A stretch of 40,030 nt of DNA from Maritimibacter sp. 55A14 (GTDB lineage Bacteria > Pseudomonadota > Alphaproteobacteria > Rhodobacterales > Rhodobacteraceae). Numbering within the stretch: the first letter of the stretch is position 1; each line of letters begins with the position of its first letter. This document shows positions 23,673-31,693 of this stretch, piece after piece. The stretch covers positions 1-40,030 of the forward strand of contig NZ_QEYE01000028.1 in assembly GCF_003122205.1 (NCBI RefSeq). The letters run 5' to 3'. The notes under the pieces were generated by a model. That model did not search any database and had not been told where the DNA came from. It saw only the letters and a program-made list of their open reading frames with translations. The translations under genes and the position numbers were made by a program.

Positions 23673-26125
23673 TGTGCGACCTCTGCGAAAGCATCGGTTC
23701 GGGGGAGCAAGCTCTGCGGATCATAGGCCGGTTCGCCCAGAACGCGGGCGGTACGGGGAGTGCCATGGATCACCACCTCCAGCGCCGTGCCCGGTTTGGC
23801 AGCTTCGGGTTTAACATAGGCAAAGGCGAGGATCTTGCCTACTGTGTGACCAAAGGCCACTGAGGCGGTGGAGCCGACCACCTTGCCGTCCAGCATGACC
23901 GCCTCACCGCCGTGGCCGTCAATTTCGCCATCCGGTTCAATCTCGAGGTAGGTGCAGACCCAGGGTAGGTTTTCGGTCAGAGTCCTGTCGCGGCCAAGAT
24001 ACTCCTTATCCGCACGGGCGAAGCGCAGCACGTCCGCCTCGGCCAGCGTTACCTCGTTGGTGAGTTCTCCAGCCCCCTTGAAGCCCTTTTCCATGCGCAT
24101 AACGTTCATGGCGAAACTGCCGTAATCGGCAATGCCATGCGGTTCACCGGCGGCCCAGAGCGCGCTGTATACATCGACCAGCGCCGCGTTCGGCATGTGA
24201 AGCTCCCAGCCCAACTCTCCGGCATAGGACATTCGGAAAGCCCAGAGTTTGTGGCCCGCGACGGTGATTTCCTGCGCCGAGAGCCAGCGGAATGATGGGT
24301 TATCGAGCCGGCTATCCGTACAGGCCGCCAGAACGTCGCGCGATCGGGGGCCGTTGAGAGACAGGGCGGACCAATTGGAGGACAGGGCGGTCGCACTCAC
24401 GTCTTTATCCTCCCTATGCTGGGCGAGATGATCCAGCAGGCGCTGCTCGAAGAAGGCCGCACAGACGAGGTAGAACCGGTCCTCGGCCATACGCACGATG
24501 GTGCTTTCCAACTCGATCCGACCGCGGCGGTTGAGCATGTGGGTGAGCGTGATCGACCCCACCTTTTGGGGCATCCGGTTGGCCGTAAGTCGGTCAAGCA
24601 ACACATAGGCATCCGGACCCTTGACCAGCACCTTGGTGAAGGCGGTCACATCCATGATCCCGACACGTTCGCGCACGGCCTTGACCTCGGCTGCGATCAT
24701 GTCGTCCACCACGGAGCGACGGAAGGAATAGTGATCTTCCTGCGCCACGCCATCGTTGGCGAACCAACGCGGACGCTCAAAGCCGTAGACCTCTTCGTAG
24801 ACGGCGCCTTTCGCTTTTAGTGTTTCGTAAAGCGGCGATTGTTTAATCGGCCGCCCCGCGAGCCGGTTGAAATGCGGGAACGGGATTTCGTGGCGCAGGC
24901 AGTAGTCTTCTTTCGCCTTCACGACCTGCCAGTCCTTGTTGGCGTAGCTGCCGAACCGGCGCGGGTCATAGTCGCGCATTGAGATATCCGCCGCACCATG
25001 TACCATCCAGCGCGCCAGTTCGCGGGTCAGCCCCGGCCCCCAGCCGATGCCGATCTGCGTGCCGCAGCAACACCAGTAATTGCGCACGCCCGGCGCAGGG
25101 CCGATCAGCGGATTGCCATCGGGCGGGTGGCTAATCGCCCCGTGCACATCGCGGGTGATCCCCAGTTCGGCGAAGATCGGCATGCGATTGAGCGATTCCT
25201 CCAGCCACGGCATGACGCGGTTATAGTCCGCTTCGAATAGCTCGTTCTCGGCCTCCCACGGGCAGTGATCCTCCCAAACGGTGTTCGGATTGGACTTTTC
25301 GTAGATGCCGATCAGGCCCTTTTTTTGCTCCATCCGGATATAGCCCGACACCTTGCGGTCATCGCGGATCACCGGCAACTCGCGGTCGAGATCGCGGAAT
25401 TGCGGCACCTCGTCGGTGACGAAATAATGGTGCGTCATTGACGTCATGGGCAGTTGCAGGCCCGACCATTCGCCCATCTGGCGGGCATACGTGCCGCCCG
25501 CATTGACCACATGTTCGCAGGTGATCGTGCCTTGTTCTGTCTCGACCACCCATTCGCCGTTCTCAGATTGGGTGATATTCGTCGCGCGGCACCGGCGGAT
25601 GATGCGCGCGCCCTTGGCCCGTGCGCCCGCAGCCATCGCCATGGTCACATTGGTCGGGTCGACATGCCCGTCATCCGGCGTGTGCAGCGCGCCGAGCACG
25701 CCTTCGAGGTTATAGAACGGGTGCATTTCGGCCACGCGCGCCGCGTTGACCAACTCGATATTGAACCCGAGAGAGCGCCCCACGGACAGCGTGTGGCGCA
25801 GCCAGTCCATCTCGTCTTCCGTATAGGCCAGCCGGAACGACCCGCAGCCATGCCATGTGACGGCCTGCCCGGTCTCTGCTTCCAGACCTCCGGAATAAAG
25901 CCCGATATTGTAATCGACGCATTTGCCCAACCCGAAGCTGGAGGTGGAATGCGTGATCTGACCGGCGGCATGCCACGTGCTGCCAGAAGTCAGCTCCGCC
26001 TTTTCCAGCAGGACCACATTTGGCCCCCAGCCCTCATGCGCAAGGTGATAGGCAAGCCCAACCCCCATCACACCACCACCCACAATGACCACACGGGCGT
26101 GGCTGGGAAAGCTCTTCTCCGACAT
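23669..26125 (-). CDS. FAD-dependent N-methyl-amine dehydrogenase with GcvT domains (dimethylglycine/sarcosine dehydrogenase-like)
   Basis: An 818-residue fusion protein. Residues about 10-390 are a DAO-type FAD oxidoreductase with the dinucleotide site VVIVGGGVMGVGLAYHLA and H52 in GSTWHAAG, the residue that carries the covalent flavin in dimethylglycine dehydrogenases. A short linker domain (about 390-450) leads to GcvT-like tetrahydrofolate domains (about 450-800). The family removes an N-methyl group and passes the formaldehyde to folate. It is the first gene of the five-gene minus-strand operon and is divergent from the RpiR regulator. Its length is normal for the family. The substrate is inferred to be a tertiary amine left after Rieske demethylation of a betaine. 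Confidence 0.9.
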   Translation of the reverse strand: MSEKSFPSHARVVIVGGGVMGVGLAYHLAHEGWGPNVVLLEKAELTSGSTWHAAGQITHSTSSFGLGKCVDYNIGLYSGGLEAETGQAVTWHGCGSFRLAYTEDEMDWLRHTLSVGRSLGFNIELVNAARVAEMHPFYNLEGVLGALHTPDDGHVDPTNVTMAMAAGARAKGARIIRRCRATNITQSENGEWVVETEQGTITCEHVVNAGGTYARQMGEWSGLQLPMTSMTHHYFVTDEVPQFRDLDRELPVIRDDRKVSGYIRMEQKKGLIGIYEKSNPNTVWEDHCPWEAENELFEADYNRVMPWLEESLNRMPIFAELGITRDVHGAISHPPDGNPLIGPAPGVRNYWCCCGTQIGIGWGPGLTRELARWMVHGAADISMRDYDPRRFGSYANKDWQVVKAKEDYCLRHEIPFPHFNRLAGRPIKQSPLYETLKAKGAVYEEVYGFERPRWFANDGVAQEDHYSFRRSVVDDMIAAEVKAVRERVGIMDVTAFTKVLVKGPDAYVLLDRLTANRMPQKVGSITLTHMLNRRGRIELESTIVRMAEDRFYLVCAAFFEQRLLDHLAQHREDKDVSATALSSNWSALSLNGPRSRDVLAACTDSRLDNPSFRWLSAQEITVAGHKLWAFRMSYAGELGWELHMPNAALVDVYSALWAAGEPHGIADYGSFAMNVMRMEKGFKGAGELTNEVTLAEADVLRFARADKEYLGRDRTLTENLPWVCTYLEIEPDGEIDGHGGEAVMLDGKVVGSTASVAFGHTVGKILAFAYVKPEAAKPGTALEVVIHGTPRTARVLGEPAYDPQSLLPRTDAFAEVAQ

Positions 26126-26187
26126 GGTCGCTTCCTTTGTCCGGGAGTCGCAAAACTTATGGACAGGCTATGTGGACATGTGTACCA
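26126..26187. promoter_or_regulatory. divergent control region of the amine-catabolism module
   Basis: Only 62 bases separate the two divergent transcription units. A repeated half-site is visible, TATGGACA (26159-26166) and ATGTGGACA (26170-26178), a plausible binding place for the RpiR-type regulator. I could not settle -10/-35 boxes. Confidence 0.35.
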
Positions 26188-27084
26188 ATGTCAATCATGA
26201 ATGGCACAAACGTATCACACGATGTTCTGGACCGCCTCACCGAAGAGTGGGACGCGCTCACACCCGAGGCGCAGAAAGCTGCGCGCTACGTGCTCGAAAA
26301 CCCCAATGACGTAGGGGTTTCGACCGTACGCGAGATTGCCGAGGCGGCCAATGTCAAACCCAACACCTTCGTGCGCATGGCGCGGCAGGTGGGATTCGAG
26401 GGCTACGAGGATTTCCGAGCGCCCTTCCGCGAAGCGATCCGCAAGGGCGCAGTAAGCTTCCCCGACCGGGCGCGCTGGTTGCAGGATATCCGCAAATCCG
26501 ACGATCTGGGCGGGCTCTACGCCGACATGGCCGAGGCCGCGATTTGCAATATCGAGGAAACCTTTGCCGCCACCAGCGCCGACGCGATGAAGGCAGCGGC
26601 CGAGGCGATATGGGGAAGCCGTCAAGTGTTTACGCTTGGCGTCGGCGTGAACAACGCCAATGCGCGAAACTTCACCTATCTCGCGTCAACCGGCATGACG
26701 CAGTTCCACGCCATCCCCCGCCCCGGATCCACCGCCGCTGACGATCTGGCCTGGGCCGACAGCGGCGATGTGCTGATCGCCATGTCCATGCGCCCCTACC
26801 GTAGCGAAGTGGTCGCCGCCATCGACGTGGCCCGCGAACAGGGTTTGACCATCGTCGGTCTCAGCGACAGCCCCGCCAGCCCGATCATTCGCGCCGCCGA
26901 TCACGGTTTTGTCGTCGCCGTCGATACGCCGCAGTTCTTCCCCTCCTCGGTGCCGATCATCGCCCTACTGGAAACCTTGCTCAGCTTTGTCATCGCTGTC
27001 GCATCCGAAGAGATCGTGGAGCGCGTCGAGAAGTTTCATGACCGTCGCCATCAGCTCGGTATCTACGTGGAGGAGCCTGAATGA
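26188..27084 (+). CDS. RpiR-family transcriptional regulator (HTH + SIS domain)
   Basis: A 298-residue regulator: N-terminal HTH_6 domain (about 8-85, LTPEAQKAARYVLENP, VREIAEAANVKPNTFVRMARQVGF) and a SIS domain (about 125-260) with VGVNNANARNFTYL and LIAMSMRPYRSEVVAAIDVAREQG. SIS domains usually sense phosphosugars, but RpiR members in Rhodobacterales also control amine and amino-acid catabolism. It is divergent from the five-gene operon and overlaps the Rieske gene by four bases, so it probably controls both arms. The start is uncertain: ATG 26188 or 26197, neither with a good binding site; a TTG at 26137 would leave almost no promoter space for the divergent operon. Confidence 0.85.
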   Translation: MSIMNGTNVSHDVLDRLTEEWDALTPEAQKAARYVLENPNDVGVSTVREIAEAANVKPNTFVRMARQVGFEGYEDFRAPFREAIRKGAVSFPDRARWLQDIRKSDDLGGLYADMAEAAICNIEETFAATSADAMKAAAEAIWGSRQVFTLGVGVNNANARNFTYLASTGMTQFHAIPRPGSTAADDLAWADSGDVLIAMSMRPYRSEVVAAIDVAREQGLTIVGLSDSPASPIIRAADHGFVVAVDTPQFFPSSVPIIALLETLLSFVIAVASEEIVERVEKFHDRRHQLGIYVEEPE

Positions 27085-28175
27085 ACGAGATGACCCCGCC
27101 CGTGCGCTCGCTCGATGCACGCTATTACACCGACCCGCAGGTCTTCGAACTGGAAAAGGCCGGGCTATTGGCCCGCACATGGCAATTCGCCTGCCACGCC
27201 AGCCAACTGGAAAACCCCGGTGATTACGTGGCTTTCGAGATGGGCGATGAAAGCCTGTTTTCGATCAAGGGGCGCGACGGGGTCATCCGCACGTTCTACA
27301 ACGTCTGCCAGCACCGCGCGCATCAGCTTGTTTCAGGCGAAGGGTCCACTCGCGTCGTCGTCTGCCCGTACCACGCCTGGACATACGAACTGACTGGCGG
27401 ATTGCGGGCCGCGCCCAATGCCAAATCCGTGCCGGGCTTCGACGCCTCGCAAATCTGCCTGACCGAAGTCCGCACCGAAGTGTTTCTGGGCTTTGTCTTT
27501 GTCAGTCTTGATCCTGATGCCAAGCCGATGGACGAGTGGTTCCCGAATGCCCGGGCCGAGTTGGAAGACTTCGTGCCGAACTGGGCTGAACTGAAACCGC
27601 TGGAATGGGTGGAAACCCCGGAGAATTGCAATTGGAAAGTCTCGGTGGAGAACTACTCCGAATGCTACCATTGCAGCCTGAACCACCCGACATTTGCCAC
27701 AGGAGTGATCCGGCCCGAGACCTACGACATCCAGCCGCAGGGCTACTGCCTGCGCCACACCACCGAATGCAATGACCTGTCCCAGATGACGTATGACATC
27801 GAGAGCGGGTTTGCGAACAACGACAAGTATTCGTCGTGGTTCCTGTGGCCGATGTTCTCGTTCCAGGTCTATCCCGGCAACCTGCTCAACACCTACCATT
27901 GGCGCGCCATAGACGCGGATCATGTCGTGGTCTGGCGCGGCTGGTACGCAGTGGGCGGCTATGACAACGAAACCGTGCGTCGCATGGCCCAACAGGACCG
28001 CGCCACAACCGTGGAAGAAGACATACACCTTGTCGAGTCGGTCCAGCGTGGCCTGAAATCACGCGGTTATGTGCCGGGGCCGCTGGTGGTTGATCCGGGA
28101 TGCGGCGTGAATTCGGAACATTCCATCCTGCATCTGCAACGCTGGATGCGAGAGGCCGTAGAAGATTCAGCATGA
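27081..28175 (+). CDS. Rieske non-haem iron oxygenase, betaine/carnitine-type N-demethylase
   Basis: A 364-residue alpha subunit. The Rieske [2Fe-2S] ligands are C76-x-H78 (CQHRAH) and C95-x2-H98 (CPYHAW). The mononuclear iron site is in NYSECYHCSLNHP with H197 and H202; E194 takes the bridging position that is Asp in ring-hydroxylating enzymes and Glu in carnitine oxygenase CntA. This places it with the quaternary-amine group (CntA, stachydrine demethylase Stc2, choline-monooxygenase-like). The expected reaction is oxidative removal of a methyl or side chain from a betaine. It needs a reductase, which is not in the window. It overlaps the RpiR gene and the following broken gene by four bases each. 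Confidence 0.88.
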   Translation: MNEMTPPVRSLDARYYTDPQVFELEKAGLLARTWQFACHASQLENPGDYVAFEMGDESLFSIKGRDGVIRTFYNVCQHRAHQLVSGEGSTRVVVCPYHAWTYELTGGLRAAPNAKSVPGFDASQICLTEVRTEVFLGFVFVSLDPDAKPMDEWFPNARAELEDFVPNWAELKPLEWVETPENCNWKVSVENYSECYHCSLNHPTFATGVIRPETYDIQPQGYCLRHTTECNDLSQMTYDIESGFANNDKYSSWFLWPMFSFQVYPGNLLNTYHWRAIDADHVVVWRGWYAVGGYDNETVRRMAQQDRATTVEEDIHLVESVQRGLKSRGYVPGPLVVDPGCGVNSEHSILHLQRWMREAVEDSA

Positions 28176-28462
28176 GCACTTTTGAGGAAGACCTTCTCCT
28201 GAAAGGGCTGCAACAGGAAATAGCGACGCTGGGCACGGAATACGTGGAAAAGAACCTTGCCGCGAGGGATGATTTCCCCCCGTTTCTGAAGGCTATGACA
28301 GCATGGTACTGGGGTTCGGCTGGGGCAATGGGGTGATCGACGCCCATACGCGGTCAGTGATGAACCTCGCGATGATCGGCGCATTGGGCAAGATGCACGA
28401 ATGGCAAATTCATTGCCGGGGGCGCGCGGAACAATGCCACCGGCACAACCCGTTTGACGTGA
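28172..28462 (+). pseudogene. carboxymuconolactone-decarboxylase-family gene, frameshifted and 3'-truncated
   Basis: Starts by ATGA overlap with the Rieske gene (MSTFEEDLLLKGLQQEIA). The family core WYWGSA / WGNGVIDAHTRSVMNLAMIG / HEWQIHCRG / ARNNATGTTRLT is spread over three frames: a base is missing near 28320 and one is extra in the G run at 28418-28422. The last third of the domain is absent; similarity stops at about 28462, where the long repeat begins. CMD-fold proteins are decarboxylases or AhpD-like peroxidases; this one was probably the third gene of the Rieske operon. If the two indels are sequencing errors the gene would still be truncated. Confidence 0.7.
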
Positions 28463-28463
28463 T

Positions 28464-28958
28464 GCGCGACGCTCGCTGCACAAGACAGCATCCAACCACC
28501 GTGCTGCGAGCGTCTGTGCGCGTCACTGCGCGCGCCCATCGTCTTTCAGTCGCCGTCATACATCAGAAAACTAGACGCGCTCAGAGAACTGTTGGGGGGC
28601 TGAATGCCGGATGTGCCCAGAATTCCATGAACGGCTTATCGTAACGGCCGAAAGAAGGTTTGAACCGCGCCGGGTCCGCCGAAACTCGTAGCTCGTATTC
28701 CTTTGCCTGGAAAGTGTCCATCGGATTCCCTGTGACGCCCGTACGCTAACGCAAGTTCCCGCCCGCTGTCTCCCATCATGAAATCCCCTGGAGCCAGCCA
28801 GGGGCACTCTCATAGCCCCTGGTGACGTGTATAGCCCTTGGGTATGGAGCCACCCGAAATGCCCACCCGGAGATCAGAACCAAGTACCAAGCAAGGACCC
28901 GCGTGACTGACTATCACTGTGCATCGACGCAATTGAAGTCAGTCATGAAGAGGTGCCG
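28464..28958 (+). repeat. long leader repeat R, copy A (fullest copy, about 495 bp)
   Basis: Shares its left part with 38566-38918 and its right part with 39622-39859. It holds several RNA-like structures: a near-perfect 15-bp stem (28467-28481 with 28501-28514), three segments that can pair in two exclusive ways (28785-28804 or 28798-28822), and a perfect dyad TGACTGACT/AGTCAGTCA (28904-28912 and 28937-28945). It ends with a Shine-Dalgarno-like AAGAGGTG. In copy C the same end leads straight into an HTH gene; here it is joined to unrelated sequence and forms the last codons of a neighbouring gene. No credible protein frame lies inside. Confidence 0.75.
28785..28822 (+). ncRNA. attenuator-like pair of exclusive hairpins in repeat R copy A
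   Basis: Segment 1 CCCCTGG (28785-28791), segment 2 CCAGGGGC (28798-28805) and segment 3 GCCCCTGG (28815-28822). Segment 2 pairs perfectly with either 1 (7 bp) or 3 (8 bp). Copy C has a different but also perfect 8-bp stem here (GCCACCAG 39692-39699 with CTGGTGGC 39717-39724), so pairing rather than sequence seems kept. This is a structural reading; no ligand or transcript is known. Confidence 0.4.
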
Positions 28959-29313
28959 GTGGGCCCTGACCCTCCGAAGTGTCGGGTTGAACCGGGTTCA
29001 CGCCAGCGCCGGCCGCTTGCCACACATTGCAGAGCGGTGCGACGAAGGTCGAGTGGTCGATATGGGGATACAGCCGATCCGTGAACTTCTTGATCGCGTC
29101 GCTGCGCCTGAGGCTGGCAAGTGTCTCGGGATTGTCAAAGACGGTGATGTGATAATGATGCAGCGGGTTGTCCCGGCTTTCGAGCCAAAGCGATAGCTGG
29201 ACTTCCGGAACGTCTTTCCGGAAATACGCAACCAGTTCGGCCGCGGCCGCCTTGCCTTCCGCGATGTCTCCACTAGGCGTGAAGAAGTAGTCATTGACGA
29301 CGGTTACCGACAT
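28939..29313 (-). CDS. small ABM-like (quinol monooxygenase fold) protein
   Basis: A 124-residue protein, MSVTVVNDYFFTPSGD at its start, with the ferredoxin-like alternation of strands and helices typical of antibiotic-biosynthesis-monooxygenase/EthD-type proteins (VPEVQLSLWLESRDNP, HHYHITVFDNPETL, then FVAPLCNVWQ). Such proteins are dimeric, cofactor-free or ligand-binding. ATG 29313 follows GGGAGGGGCTGAGCCA. The last residues (PAPLHD and stop) are encoded inside repeat R copy A, so the natural C terminus was replaced. It is 17 bases downstream of the DUF899 gene on the same strand, probably one operon. Confidence 0.6.
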   Translation of the reverse strand: MSVTVVNDYFFTPSGDIAEGKAAAAELVAYFRKDVPEVQLSLWLESRDNPLHHYHITVFDNPETLASLRRSDAIKKFTDRLYPHIDHSTFVAPLCNVWQAAGAGVNPVQPDTSEGQGPPAPLHD

Positions 29314-29330
29314 TGGCTCAGCCCCTCCCT

Positions 29331-30035
29331 TCAGTGACCGTAGGCATCGTGCAGGCGGAGCCATTCCATCGTGTAGCTCAGGCCGCCTTCGTCGCGACCC
29401 TTCGGAACGCAATCCAGCCAGTGATAGGCGGTGATGAACATGTCCAGGCCGCGCTCGTAGACCGAGTATGTGTGGTAGATGTCTCCGTTCTCGTCCCTGT
29501 AGAACACACTCGCGCCCGGTGCTTCCTTGCTGGGAAAGCCCTGCTTCTTGTAGTTATAGACCGCATCGCCGCGTTCCATTTCCTCGTCCGAAAATGATAC
29601 GTTATAGTCCTGATTGAAGTCGGTGCCATGCGCCGAAACCCATTTGAAGCCCCAGCCCATTCTCTTCCTGAAGGCCTCAAGCTCGGCCAATGGCGCCCGG
29701 GACACCGCAACCATGCTCACGTCGCGTTGCTTGAGATGCACGACTGCCGGGTCGAAATGGTCCGCGACGTAGGAGCAGCTCTTGCAGCCCTCTTTCCAGC
29801 CCGGCCCGTACATGAAATGGTAAACGATCAATTGGCTGCGTCCGTCAAAGAGGTCGGCAAGCGTTTCCTTGCCGTCCGGGCCGTCGAATACGTAGGATTC
29901 TCCGACACGCTCCCACGGAAGCTCCTGACGTGCCTTTGTGAGTTCGTCCCGCTGGCGCGTGAACGCCTTCTCCTTGGCCAGGAGGGCTTTCCGAGCCGAA
30001 ACCCATTGGTCGTGATCAAGTATCCGGTTCTTCAC
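29331..30035 (-). CDS. DUF899 thioredoxin-like protein
   Basis: A 234-residue DUF899 protein: N-terminal WVSARKALLAKEKAFTRQRDEL, then the family's thioredoxin-like centre LFDGRSQLIVYHFMYGP with KSCSYVADHFD, and the C-terminal SVYERGLDMFITAYHWLD. The family is common in proteobacteria and actinobacteria and thought to be redox-related, without a proven reaction. GTG 30035 is preferred because GGAGG lies eight bases before it; the frame could start at TTG 30059. It is divergent from an ArsR-SRPBCC pair, a frequent neighbourhood for this family. Confidence 0.88.
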   Translation of the reverse strand: MKNRILDHDQWVSARKALLAKEKAFTRQRDELTKARQELPWERVGESYVFDGPDGKETLADLFDGRSQLIVYHFMYGPGWKEGCKSCSYVADHFDPAVVHLKQRDVSMVAVSRAPLAELEAFRKRMGWGFKWVSAHGTDFNQDYNVSFSDEEMERGDAVYNYKKQGFPSKEAPGASVFYRDENGDIYHTYSVYERGLDMFITAYHWLDCVPKGRDEGGLSYTMEWLRLHDAYGH

Positions 30036-30123
30036 GTCACCATCCTCCGCTGTCTGCAAATGGCCGCGCCGAGGCTAGCCGCGTATTTTCCGGTTGCCAG
30101 AGTCGGCGCATGGCAGTAAACAC

Positions 30124-30140
30124 TTTAGCAAGTACTATAA
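30124..30140. promoter_or_regulatory. possible ArsR operator
   Basis: TTTAGCAAGTACTATAA, an imperfect dyad 15 bases before the ArsR start and in the divergent region shared with DUF899. Sites like TTTAGCAAGTACTAAA are familiar for ArsR regulators paired with SRPBCC genes. Confidence 0.4.
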
Positions 30141-30154
30141 CGTTAGGAGCCGAT

Positions 30155-30469
30155 ATGGGCAAGTCCACGGATGTCTTCCATGCTATAGCGGACCCCAACA
30201 GGCGCCGGCTTCTCAGCCTCATGATGGCGCGGGAACAATCCGTCACGGAACTCAAGTCGCGGTTCGACATGACCATGGGCGCGGTATCACAGCATCTCAA
30301 GGTGCTCAGCGATGCCGGACTCGTCGAACGCCGTTCGGCGGGCAAGCAACGCCTCTACCGGACGAGGGCCGTGGCGTTGAAGGAAGTGCATGACTGGACC
30401 GAGCAGTTCAGCCGGTTCTGGCAATCGCGGCTGGACCGTTTGGGTGATGTGCTGGATGGCGAGCCATGA
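30155..30469 (+). CDS. ArsR-family transcriptional regulator
   Basis: A 104-residue winged-HTH repressor: DVFHAIADPNRRRLLSLM, recognition helix region MTMGAVSQHLKVLSDAGLVERR and wing SAGKQRLYRTR. The metal-binding ELCVCDL motif of ArsR/SmtB is absent, so it belongs to the SdpR-like branch that does not sense metals and is usually coupled to SRPBCC proteins. ATG 30155 follows TTAGGAG; an upstream ATG at 30110 has no site. It overlaps the SRPBCC gene by four bases. Confidence 0.88.
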   Translation: MGKSTDVFHAIADPNRRRLLSLMMAREQSVTELKSRFDMTMGAVSQHLKVLSDAGLVERRSAGKQRLYRTRAVALKEVHDWTEQFSRFWQSRLDRLGDVLDGEP

Positions 30470-30873
30470 AATTCGAATTGGAATTCGAGCGCGTGTATCC
30501 GCATCCGGTCGAGAAGGTCTGGAAGGCGCTCACCGATCCGCGGCTCCTCGGGAAATGGCTGATGGAAACGGATTTCGCGCCGGTCGTCGGGCGCGAATTC
30601 AACATGTGGTGCGACGATGGCGAAGGTGGAACAGACCGATATATATGTAAACTCCTGGCCCTTGAGCCGCCGCGCTACATGCGTTGGTCCTGGCTGCTGG
30701 ACGGCAGTCAGCATCTTGGCGAAACCGAAGTGACGTTCCGGCTCGAAGAGACCGGAACGGGCACCTGCCTGTCGATCGTGCATTCCGGCGACCGCGATCC
30801 AAAGATCATCGAGGCATTCAAGGGCGGCTGGCCGTGGAAGATGGAAATACTGGACGACCTGCTCGGCCAGTAA
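30466..30873 (+). CDS. SRPBCC/AHSA1-type domain protein
   Basis: A 135-residue protein of the START-like fold: FERVYPHPVEKVWKALTDPR, then LGKWLMETDFAPVVG, PPRYMRWSWLLD, GETEVTFRLEE and a C-terminal long helix KGGWPWKMEILDDLL. AHSA1-like small members bind hydrophobic ligands in a deep pocket; with the coupled ArsR regulator this is a standard two-gene unit whose ligand is unknown. Confidence 0.85.
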   Translation: MKFELEFERVYPHPVEKVWKALTDPRLLGKWLMETDFAPVVGREFNMWCDDGEGGTDRYICKLLALEPPRYMRWSWLLDGSQHLGETEVTFRLEETGTGTCLSIVHSGDRDPKIIEAFKGGWPWKMEILDDLLGQ

Positions 30874-30886
30874 GCCCGCCGCGGGA

Positions 30887-30945
30887 GAACCTCCGAGAAC
30901 CGGTTTGTGCATCTGGCAAGGGCAGGGGGAGGTCATGCCTGTATA
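30887..30945. repeat. 58-bp dispersed repeat, copy 2
   Basis: Matches 18746-18803 (same orientation). It lies 13 bases after the SRPBCC stop. The remaining part of the 30874-31210 gap contains no gene, RNA or hairpin that I can support. Confidence 0.55.
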
Positions 30946-31210
30946 AGGTTCAGGTCTATGCCGATGTCGCGTGACTTCGAGAAGACCCCGAACGTGCCGG
31001 GAACTTATACAAGTCGCCAAGCATCAAACCCGTCAGATGAACGCTACGAGCCCAGAAATGCTGTGGGCAGCTTGATCAATTTCGTAACCGCGGCGACCGA
31101 CATCTCATAGCCCGCGCTCGACGGATAATCTGCAACCGTACTCGCAGAGCCGTGTCTTTCTTGATATGTCGTTGACGGCTACATTTCTCTACGAAAAAGG
31201 TGGGTGAGCT

Positions 31211-31693
31211 GTGAGACGATCAGTCCGAATTGCGATATCGGCGGTAGTTGCGTGGCTCTTTTGCGTTAGCTTGGCTCACGCTGATGACGTCCTTGATGGT
31301 CGAACATTCACGGGAATGATTGGTCCATCTGAAAATCCTGACCTCGAAGACAGCCTTCATTTCAGCGATGGACATTTCTGGTCCGACATTTGCACCCGCT
31401 GCGGTTTCGTGCCGGGTCCTTATTCGTCCGAAAGGACAGAAGAAGGCGTACGCTTCACCGGAGTGCTTGAAAGCGACAGCCGCGGACAGTTCGAGTACAA
31501 TGGCTTGGTGCGCGACGATGGAACGATTCAGGTGTCCATCCGCTGGGAGCGCGAGCGCTGGTATTGGACATCCAACAGAGAGATAGCTTTCCAAGGCTCC
31601 GAGTCTGGCGATACCGAACCATCTCTGAATGAGATGCGGACGAAGATGCAGGACTTCGACCCAACCGAAAACCCCCTGTGCGCGCGTTTTTAA
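31211..31693 (+). CDS. exported protein of unknown function
   Basis: A 160-residue protein with a Sec signal peptide (MRRSVRIAISAVVAWLFCVSLAHA-DD). The mature part is short, acidic and probably mainly beta: LDGRTFTGMIGP, DSLHFSDGHFWSDICTRCGF with a C-x2-C pair, YSSERTEEGVRFTGVLES, and IRWERERWYWTSNREIAFQG. I recognise no named family. The GTG start at 31211 follows AAAGGTGGGTGAGCT. It overlaps the next gene by 16 bases, which suggests that the two work together at the envelope. Confidence 0.65.
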   Translation: MRRSVRIAISAVVAWLFCVSLAHADDVLDGRTFTGMIGPSENPDLEDSLHFSDGHFWSDICTRCGFVPGPYSSERTEEGVRFTGVLESDSRGQFEYNGLVRDDGTIQVSIRWERERWYWTSNREIAFQGSESGDTEPSLNEMRTKMQDFDPTENPLCARF

